A DNA stretch of 64,000 nt from Leadbetterella lacunae (GCF_042649125.1 NZ_JBHRYQ010000001.1:4464001-4528000), one strand, 5' to 3'. Shown: positions 1 through 10,130, counted from the stretch's first letter. Notes: generated by a model not told the origin, from the sequence alone. Numbers and translations are program-made.

Positions 1-2
1 AA

Positions 3-3000
3 TTGAGCTTTACCATGCAAAAAGTGGAAGTTCAAGCCCTTCAAATAGAGGTGGACTCTGGCCTTTTTGGAGCTCAAGTTTCTGAGGGCTTCCCTGAGGT
101 TTTGGTGACCCAAACAGCCGATTCACTTACATTTAGTTGCCCGTGTACCTATCACAAATCCACCTTGTGTGTGCATCAAACGCATGTGTTGCAAATGCTA
201 CTTTCTAAGCCCGACTTACAGGCTTTTTTCAATGCCGAACTAAGACATGAAAACATCAAAAAAGCAGCCAAACTGTACGGTTTGGAGGAAAATGAGCATC
301 CGGAAAAGTACCTGGGGATAGTTTTTAAAGACAAAAGGCTACACGTAGTACCTGTGGTAGAGGGCTTGGTTTTGGTAAACCAAAGTACGGCAATTTTTCA
401 GAAGACGCAGAGCTTTTTTGAAGCTAAATCCGAAGTTTTAGAAGAAGAACTTAGAGGCTTAGTTTTTCGAAAAAATAAATATACAGATTCGTTTTCGATA
501 GTTTTGATAGCGGGTCAAAGTACCCAAAAAGGCACCTTCAAAAATCCACTGCGGGTTATTGACCCTTTAGAGGAAATATGGACGGGGCTTTCGTCTTCAC
601 TTACCTTGTTTTATTCGGCTTTAGCTAAGTTTCAGAAGCCTTTCGGGCGTCACAAAGCTGATTTTTTAGCTTTGAAAGTTTTGGTAGACAATCCCTTGAT
701 GCTTCCGGTGTTTAGATGTGATGCTGAAAGTTTAACTGCTGCTAATTTAGAAGAAATAACGTTGTCATATAACCCATTAGAACTTCGGGTAAATGTAAAC
801 TTAAAAGCACCTTTTTATGAAATATATGCGGAGGTCTTCGTTAATGACCTTTGGTTGCCTCTGCAGGAACTCAGTATTCAATATGACTATTTCCTAAAAA
901 TTCAGCAAACGCTTTATTTAATTCCCGACCAAGAGCGTCTTGAGACCATTTTGTTTTTTGTTAATGTACATACCAAAATGCTCATTCATCCCACCAAATT
1001 TGATGAATTTAAAATTCAAGTTTTGGATAAATTGGGGCCAAATATTGGAATCGATTATACGTTTTTAAAACCCAAAGTTCCGAAAGAAGAAGTTTACTTT
1101 TGGAAGCCAAATTATAACATTGAAAAAATGCTGTATTTGTCTGATCAGCAAGATTTTGTATCTATTACGCCGGTGCTAAAATATGGAGATATAGAAATAC
1201 CCGTTTTTTCTAAAAAACAGATTGTAGACAGAGACCCCAATGGAAATCTTTTTACAGTAGAAAGAAACGATGAAATGGAGGTAGAGCTAACGGCATTTAT
1301 CAGCAGGTTACACCCCGAGTTTGAGGAGCAAATGGGCGAAATGGATTATTTTTACCTGCAAAGACAAAAGTTCTTAGATGAAAACTGGTTTTTGGAGGCT
1401 TTTGAAAAAATCAGAGCTTCAAACATAAAAATATTAGGATTTAATACCCTCAGAAAAAACAGGCTGAGTCCGTACCAAGTACGCGTAGAAGTGGCGGTAG
1501 CCTCTGGTGTAGACTGGTTTGATACCAAACTAAAAGTTGCATTTGGAAAACAGCAGGTTTCTATTCAGCATTTGCATAAGTCGCTGAGAGACAAGTCAAA
1601 GTTTGTGGAACTTGGCGATGGTACTCTAGGTATTTTGCCCGAGGAATGGATTCAAAAGTTCAATGGGTATTTTAAACTCGGGAAATTAGATGGGCAGGTG
1701 ATTCGCACTCCCAAAACAAAGTTTTTTGAGGTCTTAGAACTTTATGAAACGGAAGTACTTGGTCCCGAAATCGCCAATGAGTTTAGAACACTGCAGACCC
1801 GACTGACGAAGTTTGAAAGTATAGAGCCCGTAGAGGTACCTGCTAAACTAAATGCCACGCTTAGACCCTATCAGCAGCATGGACTGAATTGGCTGATGTG
1901 CCTCGATTCGTATAACCTAGGCGGATGCTTGGCCGACGATATGGGGCTCGGGAAGACCATACAAATGATTACCTTTCTTTTGCTTCAAAAACAAAAGCAC
2001 CCCAATGTGCCTAATTTGATAGTGTTGCCTACTTCCTTGATTTTTAATTGGTTGGATGAGTTAAGTAAGTTTGCTCCTGATTTAAAAGTATGTACCCACT
2101 ATGCGGCAGAAAAGGTAAAAGTTATATCTGAGTTCAATAATTTTGATGTGGTCATTACCACTTACGGTACTTTACTTTCTGATTTGCATTTGCTCAAAGC
2201 CGCCACATTTAATTGCATAGTTTTGGATGAATCGCAGGCCATTAAAAATCCGGATTCGCAACGTTACCGAGCCGCAAGGTTGTTAAAGTCTCGCAACAAG
2301 TTTGTGCTCACCGGCACCCCTATAGAAAACAACACGTTTGACTTGTATGGGCAGCTTTCGTTTGCTTGTCCGGGTTTGTTGGGTTCTAAAAACTACTTTA
2401 AAGACATTTATGCCTTGCCTATAGATCAGTTTCATGATCAGGAACGAGCAGCAGACTTGCAGAAATTGGTGGCACCGTATATTTTGAGGCGAACTAAAAA
2501 GCAAGTGGCTACCGAATTGCCTGCCAAAACCGAGATGCTTATTTACTGCGAAATGTCTACTGAGCAGCGGCTTGTGTACGATAATCTCGAAAAAGAACTG
2601 AGGGAGTATGTGCAAAATCAAAAAGAGCAAGACTTGGAGAAAAACAGTATGCATGTGCTTACGGGTATTACAAAACTCCGCCAAGTGTGTAATTCTGTTT
2701 TGCTTTTGCCCGAGGAAAACCTCAGCGAAACTCCTTCGGCCAAAATTGACACTTTGATTGAGCAAATTTTGGATAAAAAGAGTAACCATAAAATCTTAGT
2801 GTTTTCACAGTTTGTAGGTATGCTAGACCTCATAAAAGAGCGATTGGTTCAGCAAGGCGTTTCTTTTGAGTATCTCACTGGCCAAACCAAAAATAGGGCA
2901 GCACGCGTCAAGAATTTCCAGGAGAACCCTGCTGTTTCGGTGTTTTTGATTAGTCTCAAAGCCGGTGGAGTAGGTCTAAACCTCACTGAAGCAGACTATG

Positions 3001-3236
3001 TGTATTTGGTGGATCCGTGGTGGAACCCAGCAGTAGAAAATCAGGCGATAGACAGGGTGTATAGAATTGGACAGAAAAAACAGGTGATAGCGGTAAGGCT
3101 CATTTGCCCAAACACGATCGAAGACAAAATATTGAAACTCCAAGCCACCAAAAGGGAGCTTTCGGGTAAGCTAGTTAAAACGGATACGCAGATGTTTAAA
3201 AGTATGAAAAAGGAGGAGCTTTTAAACTTGCTTTGA
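3..3236 (+). CDS. SWIM zinc-finger SNF2-family DNA helicase/ATPase (5' end possibly outside window)
   Basis: A Swi2/Snf2 ATPase predicted to translocate on double-stranded DNA and remodel DNA-protein complexes in the cytoplasm. Near residues 45-60 there is a C-x-C-x(n)-C-x-H SWIM zinc-binding signature (CPC...LCVH). The helicase core occupies roughly residues 600-1077: Walker A DMGLGKT near 646-652, a DESQ box replacing DEAH near 742-745, the TGTPIEN motif, and the C-terminal helicase motifs LKAGGVGLNL and VYRIGQ. The reading frame is open to the left edge. The first ATG is at 15, but the true start may lie before the window. The length (about 1070 residues) suits bacterial SWIM-SNF2 proteins. 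A stand-alone gene; the next gene begins 136 bp downstream. Confidence 0.93.
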   Translation: MSFTMQKVEVQALQIEVDSGLFGAQVSEGFPEVLVTQTADSLTFSCPCTYHKSTLCVHQTHVLQMLLSKPDLQAFFNAELRHENIKKAAKLYGLEENEHPEKYLGIVFKDKRLHVVPVVEGLVLVNQSTAIFQKTQSFFEAKSEVLEEELRGLVFRKNKYTDSFSIVLIAGQSTQKGTFKNPLRVIDPLEEIWTGLSSSLTLFYSALAKFQKPFGRHKADFLALKVLVDNPLMLPVFRCDAESLTAANLEEITLSYNPLELRVNVNLKAPFYEIYAEVFVNDLWLPLQELSIQYDYFLKIQQTLYLIPDQERLETILFFVNVHTKMLIHPTKFDEFKIQVLDKLGPNIGIDYTFLKPKVPKEEVYFWKPNYNIEKMLYLSDQQDFVSITPVLKYGDIEIPVFSKKQIVDRDPNGNLFTVERNDEMEVELTAFISRLHPEFEEQMGEMDYFYLQRQKFLDENWFLEAFEKIRASNIKILGFNTLRKNRLSPYQVRVEVAVASGVDWFDTKLKVAFGKQQVSIQHLHKSLRDKSKFVELGDGTLGILPEEWIQKFNGYFKLGKLDGQVIRTPKTKFFEVLELYETEVLGPEIANEFRTLQTRLTKFESIEPVEVPAKLNATLRPYQQHGLNWLMCLDSYNLGGCLADDMGLGKTIQMITFLLLQKQKHPNVPNLIVLPTSLIFNWLDELSKFAPDLKVCTHYAAEKVKVISEFNNFDVVITTYGTLLSDLHLLKAATFNCIVLDESQAIKNPDSQRYRAARLLKSRNKFVLTGTPIENNTFDLYGQLSFACPGLLGSKNYFKDIYALPIDQFHDQERAADLQKLVAPYILRRTKKQVATELPAKTEMLIYCEMSTEQRLVYDNLEKELREYVQNQKEQDLEKNSMHVLTGITKLRQVCNSVLLLPEENLSETPSAKIDTLIEQILDKKSNHKILVFSQFVGMLDLIKERLVQQGVSFEYLTGQTKNRAARVKNFQENPAVSVFLISLKAGGVGLNLTEADYVYLVDPWWNPAVENQAIDRVYRIGQKKQVIAVRLICPNTIEDKILKLQATKRELSGKLVKTDTQMFKSMKKEELLNLL

Positions 3237-3311
3237 GGAATTGATTTCTAATTCTATAACTTCTACCATTGAATTTTAAACTAAATTAATATTCTGGTAA
3301 TATGTGATGCG

Positions 3312-3319
3312 TATTTTTG
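3312..3319 (+). promoter_or_regulatory. Possible Bacteroidota -7 promoter box
   Basis: TATTTTTG fits the Bacteroidota sigma-A -7 consensus TAnnTTTG and lies 52 bp before the ATG of the secreted nuclease. No well-spaced TTTG -33 element is evident, so this is only a candidate. Confidence 0.25.
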
Positions 3320-3371
3320 TGACTGAGGGCTTTTTTGATTAAATAGCCACTAAAATAATTACAAAGATTTT

Positions 3372-6300
3372 ATGTCATCTTTTGCGAAGCGTTTTTTCCT
3401 AGGTGTGTTTTCATTTGGCTTTACTATTTCGAGCGTATACGCCCAAGTAAATCTATCTACAAGCACGTATAGCCAAGATTTTAATACCTTGGCCAGCAGC
3501 AGCACTAGCTCTTCATTGCCTACGGGTTGGCTATTGTTAGAAACTGGATCGTCTGCCGACCTAACCTACGGAACTTCAACAGGTTCAAGTAATTCTGGAA
3601 ATACCTACAGTTTTGGTGCTGCTTCTAACGCAGAGAGGGCACTTGGTGGTTTGCAGTCAGGCAGTGTAAACCCTACGGTTGGGGCGTCTTTTAAAAACAT
3701 TACGGGAGCAAAAATAGCAAGTTTAGTAATTTCATATACCGGCGAACAATGGCGTTTGGGGGCATTAAATAGAGAAGACAGACTCGATTTTTCTTACAGT
3801 ACCACCTCTACAAGTTTGGCAAATGGTACTTGGATAGACGTAAATGCTTTAGATTTTGTAGCACCGATCACTACGGGGACTACTGCTTTAGGAACTACGG
3901 GTGCTTTAGATGGTAATTTAACAGCTAATAAGACGAGTATTTCGTATACCATCACGGGCTTAAACATAGCGGCTGGTGACACCGTCTGGATAAAATGGTC
4001 GGACTACAACGCAACTGGTTCAGACGACGGACTTGCGGTCGATGACTTCAGTATTACGCCAATATTGGCTGATCCAAGCGTAAGTCTTACGCCAAACACT
4101 ATTATAAATCTTAATTATGTAGTAGGAAACGGCCCTTCGGCGGCTCAAACGTATACATTGTCAGGAACTAATCTCAGTCCCGAAAATGGCAATTTGACAC
4201 TAACTGCACCTGCAAATTTTGAAATATCTAATACAAGTGCATCCTCTGGTTTTTCGGATATTCTTACACAAGCCTATTTGGGCAGAAGTTTAGATACACT
4301 TATTTATGTAAGGCTTAAATCGGGATTATCTATCGATACATATACAGGTAATATCGAGCATTCAGGTGGAGGTTTGCTTTCGAGTGCATCGGTGTCTTTA
4401 AGCGGTATCGTGAGCAGCGTTGCTTTGCCCAATATTTCCATTGCAGATTTTAGTGCAAATGAAGGTAACTCGGGCACCACTACATTTACTTTTTTGGTTA
4501 GTTTAAGTTCCCCAGCGGGTGTGGGAGGAGTTAGTTTTGATATTGCTACTGCCGGAAATGGCTCTACTTCCCCATCGGATTTTACTCCAAAAAGTTTAAC
4601 TAATCAGACGATAGCTGAAGGAAACAGCACTTATGAATTTTATGTAAACGTAAATGGAGACACGTATTACGAAGACGACGAAACTTTTTTGGTGAATATC
4701 TCAAATGTAAGCAATGCGGCTGTGGTGGATGATCAAGCAGTTGGGACTATCTTAAATGATGACAGCAGGCCCATCACAAAAATCCATACGATTCAAGGAG
4801 CAGGATCAGCCACTACAATGTCTGGTTTTTTAACCGTGGAAGGTATTGTGACCGGTAATTACCAATTTCCGGGAGGAAGCGGGCAGATTCGTGGTTTTTT
4901 TGTACAAGAAGAAACTACCGATATAGACAGTGACCCTGCTACTTCAGAAGGGCTTTTTATTTACTGCGGCACCTGTGCTACCGTGGTTTCGGAAGGGCAA
5001 AAGGTAGAAGTAAGTGGTTATGTGTCTGAATACAATACCGTTACGCAGATTTCTTCTGTGGAAATAATAATTAAAGATGCCGGCAATCATTTGTCTGAAA
5101 TAACACCTGCCACCATAGATTTACCGATAGTAGGAGACATCAATACTTATTACGAGGCTTTTGAAAGTATGGTGGTACAATTCGCCGATGTGTTGACACT
5201 TTCGGAGTATTTTGAGTTGAGCAGATTTGGTCAGCTAGAACTTTTTGAAGGCGACCGCCCCAAACAATTTACAGAGGAGAACTCGCCAAGTGCAGTAGGT
5301 TATGCGGCTCATATTGAAAGTTTAAATAGGCGAAGAGTAATTTTAGACGATGGAAATAATACGCCAAACTCTTCTGTTACCACTCCAGACGGCTACCAGG
5401 CTGAGTTTTTTCCTGCTACCAATGGCGGTTTTTCTGCAGGTACTCAAGGCGTAGACTTTTTCAGAGGAGGCGACCAAGTGTCTAATCTGAGAGGAGTTTT
5501 AAATTGGTCGTATTCAGGTTTTGGAAGTGCCGATGCATGGCGAGTAAGGCCTTTAAATGCCTATCCCGCGATATTTACTGCCGTGAATCCACGCCCTGAA
5601 ACTGCTCCGATAGTTGGAGGAGACCTAAAAGCCGCAAGTGTAAATATGTTAAACTATTTCACAACTATAGACCTTACAAGTAGCAGCACCTCGGGGCCAT
5701 GTGGGCCAAATGCAGACTTAGACTGTAGAGGAGCAGACAGCAATGCCGAATTGGCCCGACAACGTGAGCGAGCCACTCAGGCACTTTGTGGGTTAAATGC
5801 AGATGTTTTTGCTCTTATGGAAGTAGAAAATACAAACCTTACTGTTATAAACGACATCGTGAGTTCAATCAATACTACTTGCGGAAGTGGTAACCCATTT
5901 GCAGTAGTAGACATTGGCGGTACCTCATTGGGTACAGATGCCATCCGAGTAGCTTTGGTATATAAAACAGGTACTTTGGCCCCCGTTGGCAGTGCTATGA
6001 TAGACCTAAACTCCATTCACAGTCGCCCACCATTGGCACAAACTTTTGAGGTTGTTGATGTAAATAATCCGTCTTTTGGGCAAAGGTTTACCGTGGTGGC
6101 TAACCACTTTAAGTCCAAGGGTACTTCGGGTGCCACGGGCTTAGATATGGACCAAAATGATGGTCAAGGAGGATACAATCAAAAAAGAGTGAACCAAGCC
6201 AATAGGTTAATCACTTGGGTAAACACGGTGGTACTTCCCACAGCCAATGATCCAGACGTACTCTTATTGGGGGATTTTAATTCATACGCCAAAGAAGATC

Positions 6301-6842
6301 CAGTAGTTGCTTTAAATTCAGCGGGTTATATAGATCTAGAAAGTGCGTTGATAGGGCCATCTGCATATTCTTATGTTTTTGATGCTCAAATCGGCCACCT
6401 AGACTATGCCTTTGCCAATCCAAGTATGGCACAATATATTACGGGCATAGCTCCATGGCACATAAATGCCGATGAAAGTCCACTTTTTGATTACAACGAC
6501 GACATAAAAGACGTAGGAGAAGATGCCTATGAAGAGAAACCTAACGGCAGCTTGCTTACGCCGGCTCGAACCCTGTTTCAGTCAGGTACGCCTTTTAGAG
6601 CCTCTGATCACGACCCTATTTTGGTTGGTTTTAGTTTTGCTTGTAAAGCAAATCTAGTATTTGAGGAAGTTATTAACACAAACCAAAAAGCGAGCGTTTC
6701 CATTACAGGAAAAACGGCTAACATCATTCCTTCGGGGAGTGTGGTAAAATATCGAGCAGGAAACTTTGTATCGCTAGAGCCTGGTTTTGTGGCCGAGAAC
6801 GGAACCGTTTTTACAGCCGAAATTGGAGGTTGCGAAAATTAA
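3372..6842 (+). CDS. Secreted ExeM-like endonuclease/exonuclease/phosphatase protein with Calx-beta and 3-coathanger-stack domains
   Basis: A 1156-residue exported protein. An N-terminal signal peptide ends near VYAQ. A lectin/jelly-roll-like region follows, then a Calx-beta repeat (about 353-463, ending in the usual ILNDD) and an OB-fold-like segment (about 475-590). The endonuclease/exonuclease/phosphatase domain (about 753-1090) shows the expected catalytic strings VNMLNYF, ALMEVEN, NHFKSKG, LLGDFNS, GHLDYAFAN and ASDHDPI, the last being the catalytic Asp-His pair. This is the ExeM family of extracellular DNases, probably used to degrade environmental DNA. The last ~60 residues end in LEPGFVAENGTVFTAEIGGC, a 3-coathanger-stack-type C-terminus also present on the protein at 39962-42340, which suggests surface sorting. 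Confidence 0.9.
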   Translation: MSSFAKRFFLGVFSFGFTISSVYAQVNLSTSTYSQDFNTLASSSTSSSLPTGWLLLETGSSADLTYGTSTGSSNSGNTYSFGAASNAERALGGLQSGSVNPTVGASFKNITGAKIASLVISYTGEQWRLGALNREDRLDFSYSTTSTSLANGTWIDVNALDFVAPITTGTTALGTTGALDGNLTANKTSISYTITGLNIAAGDTVWIKWSDYNATGSDDGLAVDDFSITPILADPSVSLTPNTIINLNYVVGNGPSAAQTYTLSGTNLSPENGNLTLTAPANFEISNTSASSGFSDILTQAYLGRSLDTLIYVRLKSGLSIDTYTGNIEHSGGGLLSSASVSLSGIVSSVALPNISIADFSANEGNSGTTTFTFLVSLSSPAGVGGVSFDIATAGNGSTSPSDFTPKSLTNQTIAEGNSTYEFYVNVNGDTYYEDDETFLVNISNVSNAAVVDDQAVGTILNDDSRPITKIHTIQGAGSATTMSGFLTVEGIVTGNYQFPGGSGQIRGFFVQEETTDIDSDPATSEGLFIYCGTCATVVSEGQKVEVSGYVSEYNTVTQISSVEIIIKDAGNHLSEITPATIDLPIVGDINTYYEAFESMVVQFADVLTLSEYFELSRFGQLELFEGDRPKQFTEENSPSAVGYAAHIESLNRRRVILDDGNNTPNSSVTTPDGYQAEFFPATNGGFSAGTQGVDFFRGGDQVSNLRGVLNWSYSGFGSADAWRVRPLNAYPAIFTAVNPRPETAPIVGGDLKAASVNMLNYFTTIDLTSSSTSGPCGPNADLDCRGADSNAELARQRERATQALCGLNADVFALMEVENTNLTVINDIVSSINTTCGSGNPFAVVDIGGTSLGTDAIRVALVYKTGTLAPVGSAMIDLNSIHSRPPLAQTFEVVDVNNPSFGQRFTVVANHFKSKGTSGATGLDMDQNDGQGGYNQKRVNQANRLITWVNTVVLPTANDPDVLLLGDFNSYAKEDPVVALNSAGYIDLESALIGPSAYSYVFDAQIGHLDYAFANPSMAQYITGIAPWHINADESPLFDYNDDIKDVGEDAYEEKPNGSLLTPARTLFQSGTPFRASDHDPILVGFSFACKANLVFEEVINTNQKASVSITGKTANIIPSGSVVKYRAGNFVSLEPGFVAENGTVFTAEIGGCEN

Positions 6843-6872
6843 CTTTAGTTTTGAAATCTTAAAGAGAAAAAG

Positions 6873-7409
6873 ATGGAAACTAGAAAGGTGATTTTGTATA
6901 TCAGCATGAGTGTGGATGGTTTTTTAGCCACAAAAGATAATGACCTCAGTTGGCTGTCTATCGTAGAAAAGGAGGGCGAAGACTACGGTTACGGTGTGTT
7001 TACTAACCAAGTAGATACGTATTTAGTTGGGAGAAAAACCTACGAAATAGTAAAAGGATTACTAGGAGGCGATTTCCCACAAGCCAAACAATACGAGTGC
7101 TATGTAATTACACGTCAAAGCTTAGAAAATGCCGATGGCGTACAGTTTTATAACGGCGATATTTCAGAATTGATTGCTAGGTTAAAAGTAAAGCCAGGTG
7201 GCCATATTTATTGTGATGGCGGTGCCGAAATTGTACAGATGCTGATGAAACAAAACCTGATTGACGAGTACATCATTTCGGTTATTCCGATTATGCTGGG
7301 TGAGGGTATTCGGCTGTTTAAGGGAGGAATAGATAAAATAAACTTAAAAGCGAAACCAAGCACCTATTTTGAAAGTGGTTTGGTGCAACTTCACTACGAA
7401 AAAGCGTAG
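6873..7409 (+). CDS. Dihydrofolate reductase family protein (RibD C-terminal fold)
   Basis: A cytosolic 178-residue protein of the stand-alone RibD-C/DHFR-like family, likely an NAD(P)H-dependent reductase of unknown substrate. The N-terminal ILYISMSVDGFLA strand, the TYLVGRKTYE motif, the glycine-containing HIYCDGGAEIVQ nucleotide-binding stretch and the IPIMLGEGIRLF block near residue 140 are all typical. Length and order of motifs are complete. The gene starts 30 bp after the nuclease gene with a plausible AAAGAG-type leader, so co-transcription is possible. Confidence 0.88.
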   Translation: METRKVILYISMSVDGFLATKDNDLSWLSIVEKEGEDYGYGVFTNQVDTYLVGRKTYEIVKGLLGGDFPQAKQYECYVITRQSLENADGVQFYNGDISELIARLKVKPGGHIYCDGGAEIVQMLMKQNLIDEYIISVIPIMLGEGIRLFKGGIDKINLKAKPSTYFESGLVQLHYEKA

Positions 7410-7437
7410 TCACCTTATTTATTTCTACCTTTCTACC

Positions 7438-8145
7438 ATGAAAAAAATATCGCCTGTATTATGCTTGCTTTTAATGCCTTTTTTGAGTTTTGGGCAATTT
7501 ATAGGCACAAACGCTATTTCTCCCAAAAACATTTCTAAACTTACGCACCAAGAACTCAATGGTCTTAGTGGCGTCTATCGCTTTGGTGAGAGCGAATCCG
7601 AGAGTGAGTTGCTTATTGTTCAGTTAGATACAGTAGTGGTGGCTCAATTAAAGTCAGGTTATTGGGAAGAGCCCAATATGGTTTGGAAGTATCGCTATCA
7701 AAACTTAAATAGGGTCAAAATTTCCACAAACGGAACTTTTACTTCTTCCGAATTTCAAGGTGAGTTTGTGAACTATTCTAAAAATGGAATAAAGCAAATG
7801 GGCTTAAAAATTAATAATACTTGGTCAGGTGCTGCTCCGGAAGGCAAATATGAAGTTGGACTTAAATCTCAGGAAAAGTTATCAACTTTTTTCGCAGGTA
7901 AATATCCGCAAGTCTCTTGTGAAATACTTAATAGTAGTGATTTAGTGTCGAAATCAAAATCTGATTTTGCAATTATGCGAAACGAAATTTATGCGAGATA
8001 CGGTTTTGTTTTTACCAAAGGTGGCCCAATGGATACGTATTTCAGTGCTCAAGATTGGTATCAGCCCCAACATAAAAATGTATCTGCTTTTTTAACGCAA
8101 ATTGAGCTACTAAACATAGAAAGAATAAAGCTGTTTGAGAAATGA
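7438..8145 (+). CDS. Secreted YARHG domain protein
   Basis: The start chosen is the ATG at 7438, because it gives a clean signal peptide (MKKISPVLCLLLMPFLSFGQ). An upstream in-frame ATG at 7369 lies inside the preceding gene. The mature protein has a beta-rich N-terminal region and, over the last ~60 residues, a YARHG domain: RNEIYARYGFVF, followed by the W-Y aromatic pair and a C-terminal helix. YARHG domains occur in extracellular or envelope proteins; their ligand is not well known. Length is about 235 residues. Function beyond export is not established. Confidence 0.82.
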   Translation: MKKISPVLCLLLMPFLSFGQFIGTNAISPKNISKLTHQELNGLSGVYRFGESESESELLIVQLDTVVVAQLKSGYWEEPNMVWKYRYQNLNRVKISTNGTFTSSEFQGEFVNYSKNGIKQMGLKINNTWSGAAPEGKYEVGLKSQEKLSTFFAGKYPQVSCEILNSSDLVSKSKSDFAIMRNEIYARYGFVFTKGGPMDTYFSAQDWYQPQHKNVSAFLTQIELLNIERIKLFEK

Positions 8146-8359
8146 TAGCAACCTTATTTGTCAAATGTAAACCTCATTTTTTACTTAAAAGTGACTTGTT
8201 TTGGAGGTGACTTTTCTCCATTAATCAATACTTTTTATTATTATCTTCTTTAAATTTTCATAGCTTGTAGTTTTGTTGTATTTTTAAATAAGAATGATGC
8301 ATTGTCAATCATTTTGTAGCTAAAAAACTAAAAAAGTATAACAAACATTCTTTTAAGAA

Positions 8360-9091
8360 ATGATTGAAGATTTGCCTTTATATATTCCAATATCCTTTGT
8401 TCTTACGTGTTTAGCAACCCTTTTTTTATTTTTCAGAATTCTACAAGACGCTACATTAGAAACCGTTAGGAAAAACAAAATCAAGATAATAGGTGGGATA
8501 GTTTCTTGGATATTTTTACAAGGAGTTATATCGTTCAATGACGTTTACTTTTCGAGTATAGACACACTGCCTCCCAAAATTTTCCTCTTAGGCATTTTGC
8601 CTTGTATCGTTTTTATGATTTGGTTGTTTAATAACTCCGCAGGCAAGGTTTTTATAGATAGCCTACCACTTGAGCGAATCACTTTTTTAAATGTGGTTCG
8701 TATTCCGGTTGAGTTTGTGCTTCTTTGGTTATTTTTAGAAAATACAATCCCCAAAATCATGACTTTCGAAGGTTTGAATTTTGATATCTTAGCTGGAATT
8801 TCTGCTGTTTTTGTGACATTCATTGGGTTTAGACAAGGCAAATTAAACAAAAGGGTTTTCCTTGTTTGGAATATCGTTTCCTTGCTACTTTTGATAAATA
8901 TAATTGTGCTCGCTTTTCTGTCTACTCCATCACCAATTCAGAAATTTGGATTTGAGCAACCGAATATCGCCCTTCTAAAATTTCCATTCGCTTGGCTGCC
9001 GACTTTTATAGTTCCAGTGGTTTTGTTTGGGCATTTTGTTTCAATCCGTCGCTTATTAATATGTAAGACCAAAAAATGCATCGATAGTTAA
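8360..9091 (+). CDS. Seven-segment integral membrane protein of unknown function
   Basis: I do not recognise a family. The 243-residue protein has about seven hydrophobic segments (near residues 7-27, 37-55, 72-90, 110-126, 140-157, 165-190 and 210-232), with short positively charged loops such as RKNKIK. No catalytic motif is visible. It lies 20 bp upstream of a DUF3995 membrane protein and about 215 bp after the YARHG gene, so it probably heads a short operon of small membrane proteins. A 61-residue antisense frame over its start is judged spurious. Confidence 0.65.
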   Translation: MIEDLPLYIPISFVLTCLATLFLFFRILQDATLETVRKNKIKIIGGIVSWIFLQGVISFNDVYFSSIDTLPPKIFLLGILPCIVFMIWLFNNSAGKVFIDSLPLERITFLNVVRIPVEFVLLWLFLENTIPKIMTFEGLNFDILAGISAVFVTFIGFRQGKLNKRVFLVWNIVSLLLLINIIVLAFLSTPSPIQKFGFEQPNIALLKFPFAWLPTFIVPVVLFGHFVSIRRLLICKTKKCIDS

Positions 9092-9111
9092 TTTTTAAAC
9101 TCACATTCATT

Positions 9112-9540
9112 ATGCTTATTCATCTTCTTTCAGTTTCGCTAGCCCTCATTTTTTTTATTATTGGAGGAGTTCACATTTATTGGTTTTTTGGTGGAAAATG
9201 GGGTTTAAATTCCGCTATTCCTTCAACTGATAGTGGTGATGTTTCTATGCGACCATCTAAATTTGCCACGCTTATGGTGGCTTTTGGCCTCATTTCGTTT
9301 GGTTTGTTTTATTTGGTAATGGGCGGACTATTAAAAATAGAAAGTACAGATGCTACATTGAAATTTGTTGGGGTTTCTATCCCCATTATATTTTTGGTTA
9401 GAGCGATTGGTGATTTTAATTATGTTGGATTTTTCAAAAAAACGAAGAACACACATTTTGCAAAAATAGACAGGAAATATTTTTCTCCTTTGTGCCTTTT
9501 GATTGCAATTAGTGGATTATATATCTATTTTTTCAGATAA
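9112..9540 (+). CDS. DUF3995 family small membrane protein
   Basis: A 142-residue protein with four hydrophobic segments. The N-terminal pattern GGVHIYWFFGGKWGLNSAIP is characteristic of DUF3995, a family of four-helix membrane proteins of unknown role found in many bacteria. Length is normal for the family. It follows the seven-segment membrane protein by 20 bp and precedes the DinB-like gene by 13 bp, consistent with an operon. Confidence 0.8.
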   Translation: MLIHLLSVSLALIFFIIGGVHIYWFFGGKWGLNSAIPSTDSGDVSMRPSKFATLMVAFGLISFGLFYLVMGGLLKIESTDATLKFVGVSIPIIFLVRAIGDFNYVGFFKKTKNTHFAKIDRKYFSPLCLLIAISGLYIYFFR

Positions 9541-9553
9541 AAATTATACTAAA

Positions 9554-10120
9554 ATGGAGACTTATTTAGAAGGTGTAAAAAAACAATATTCGTATTATAA
9601 ACACTTGGGAGACCAAACTTTGGAAAGGCTTTCGGAGGAACAACTGTTTTGGAAATATAACGATGAAAGTAATAGCATAGCAGCCATAGTAAAGCACATG
9701 TGGGGCAATATGCTTTCGCGTTGGACGGATTTTTTGACTACTGATGGCGAAAAGGAGTGGAGGCAGAGGGATGCAGAATTTGAGCATGATGTATATTCCA
9801 AAGTCGCACTTTTAGAGATTTGGGAGGCAGGCTGGAAATGCCTTTTTGATGCCTTGGAAAGTCTAACGGAAGATGATCTTAATAAAACTATTTTTATAAG
9901 AAACCAAGGACATTCGGTTACGGATGCTATCAATAGGCAGTTGGCCCATTATGCGTATCATGTGGGTCAGATGGTCTTTGTGGGCAAAATGCTCTTAGGC
10001 GAAAACTGGGCCTCGCTTTCTATTCCCAAAGGGGATTCTATAAAGTTTAACACCGAAAAGTTTTCAAAAGAAAAAGTTAAGGTACACTTTACCGAGGAGT
10101 TTTTGAAAAGTAAAAAATAA
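9554..10120 (+). CDS. DinB-like DUF1572 family protein
   Basis: The ATG at 9554 is preferred: it begins METYLEGVKKQYSYYKHLG, the normal family start. An upstream in-frame start would run into the preceding gene. The 188-residue protein belongs to DUF1572, a DinB/YfiT-type four-helix-bundle family that usually binds a divalent metal through three histidines. Visible candidates are H in AAIVKHMWGN and the HYAYHVGQ pair near residues 136-140. Such proteins are often thiol-dependent transferases, but the substrate here is unknown. The gene converges on the symporter gene with only 10 bp between stop codons. Confidence 0.85.
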   Translation: METYLEGVKKQYSYYKHLGDQTLERLSEEQLFWKYNDESNSIAAIVKHMWGNMLSRWTDFLTTDGEKEWRQRDAEFEHDVYSKVALLEIWEAGWKCLFDALESLTEDDLNKTIFIRNQGHSVTDAINRQLAHYAYHVGQMVFVGKMLLGENWASLSIPKGDSIKFNTEKFSKEKVKVHFTEEFLKSKK

Positions 10121-10130
10121 CACTAAAATA

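Noticed and set aside
2283..2833. Minus-strand frames inside the SNF2 helicase gene
   Set aside because: They lie over conserved helicase motifs of the plus strand and are shadows.
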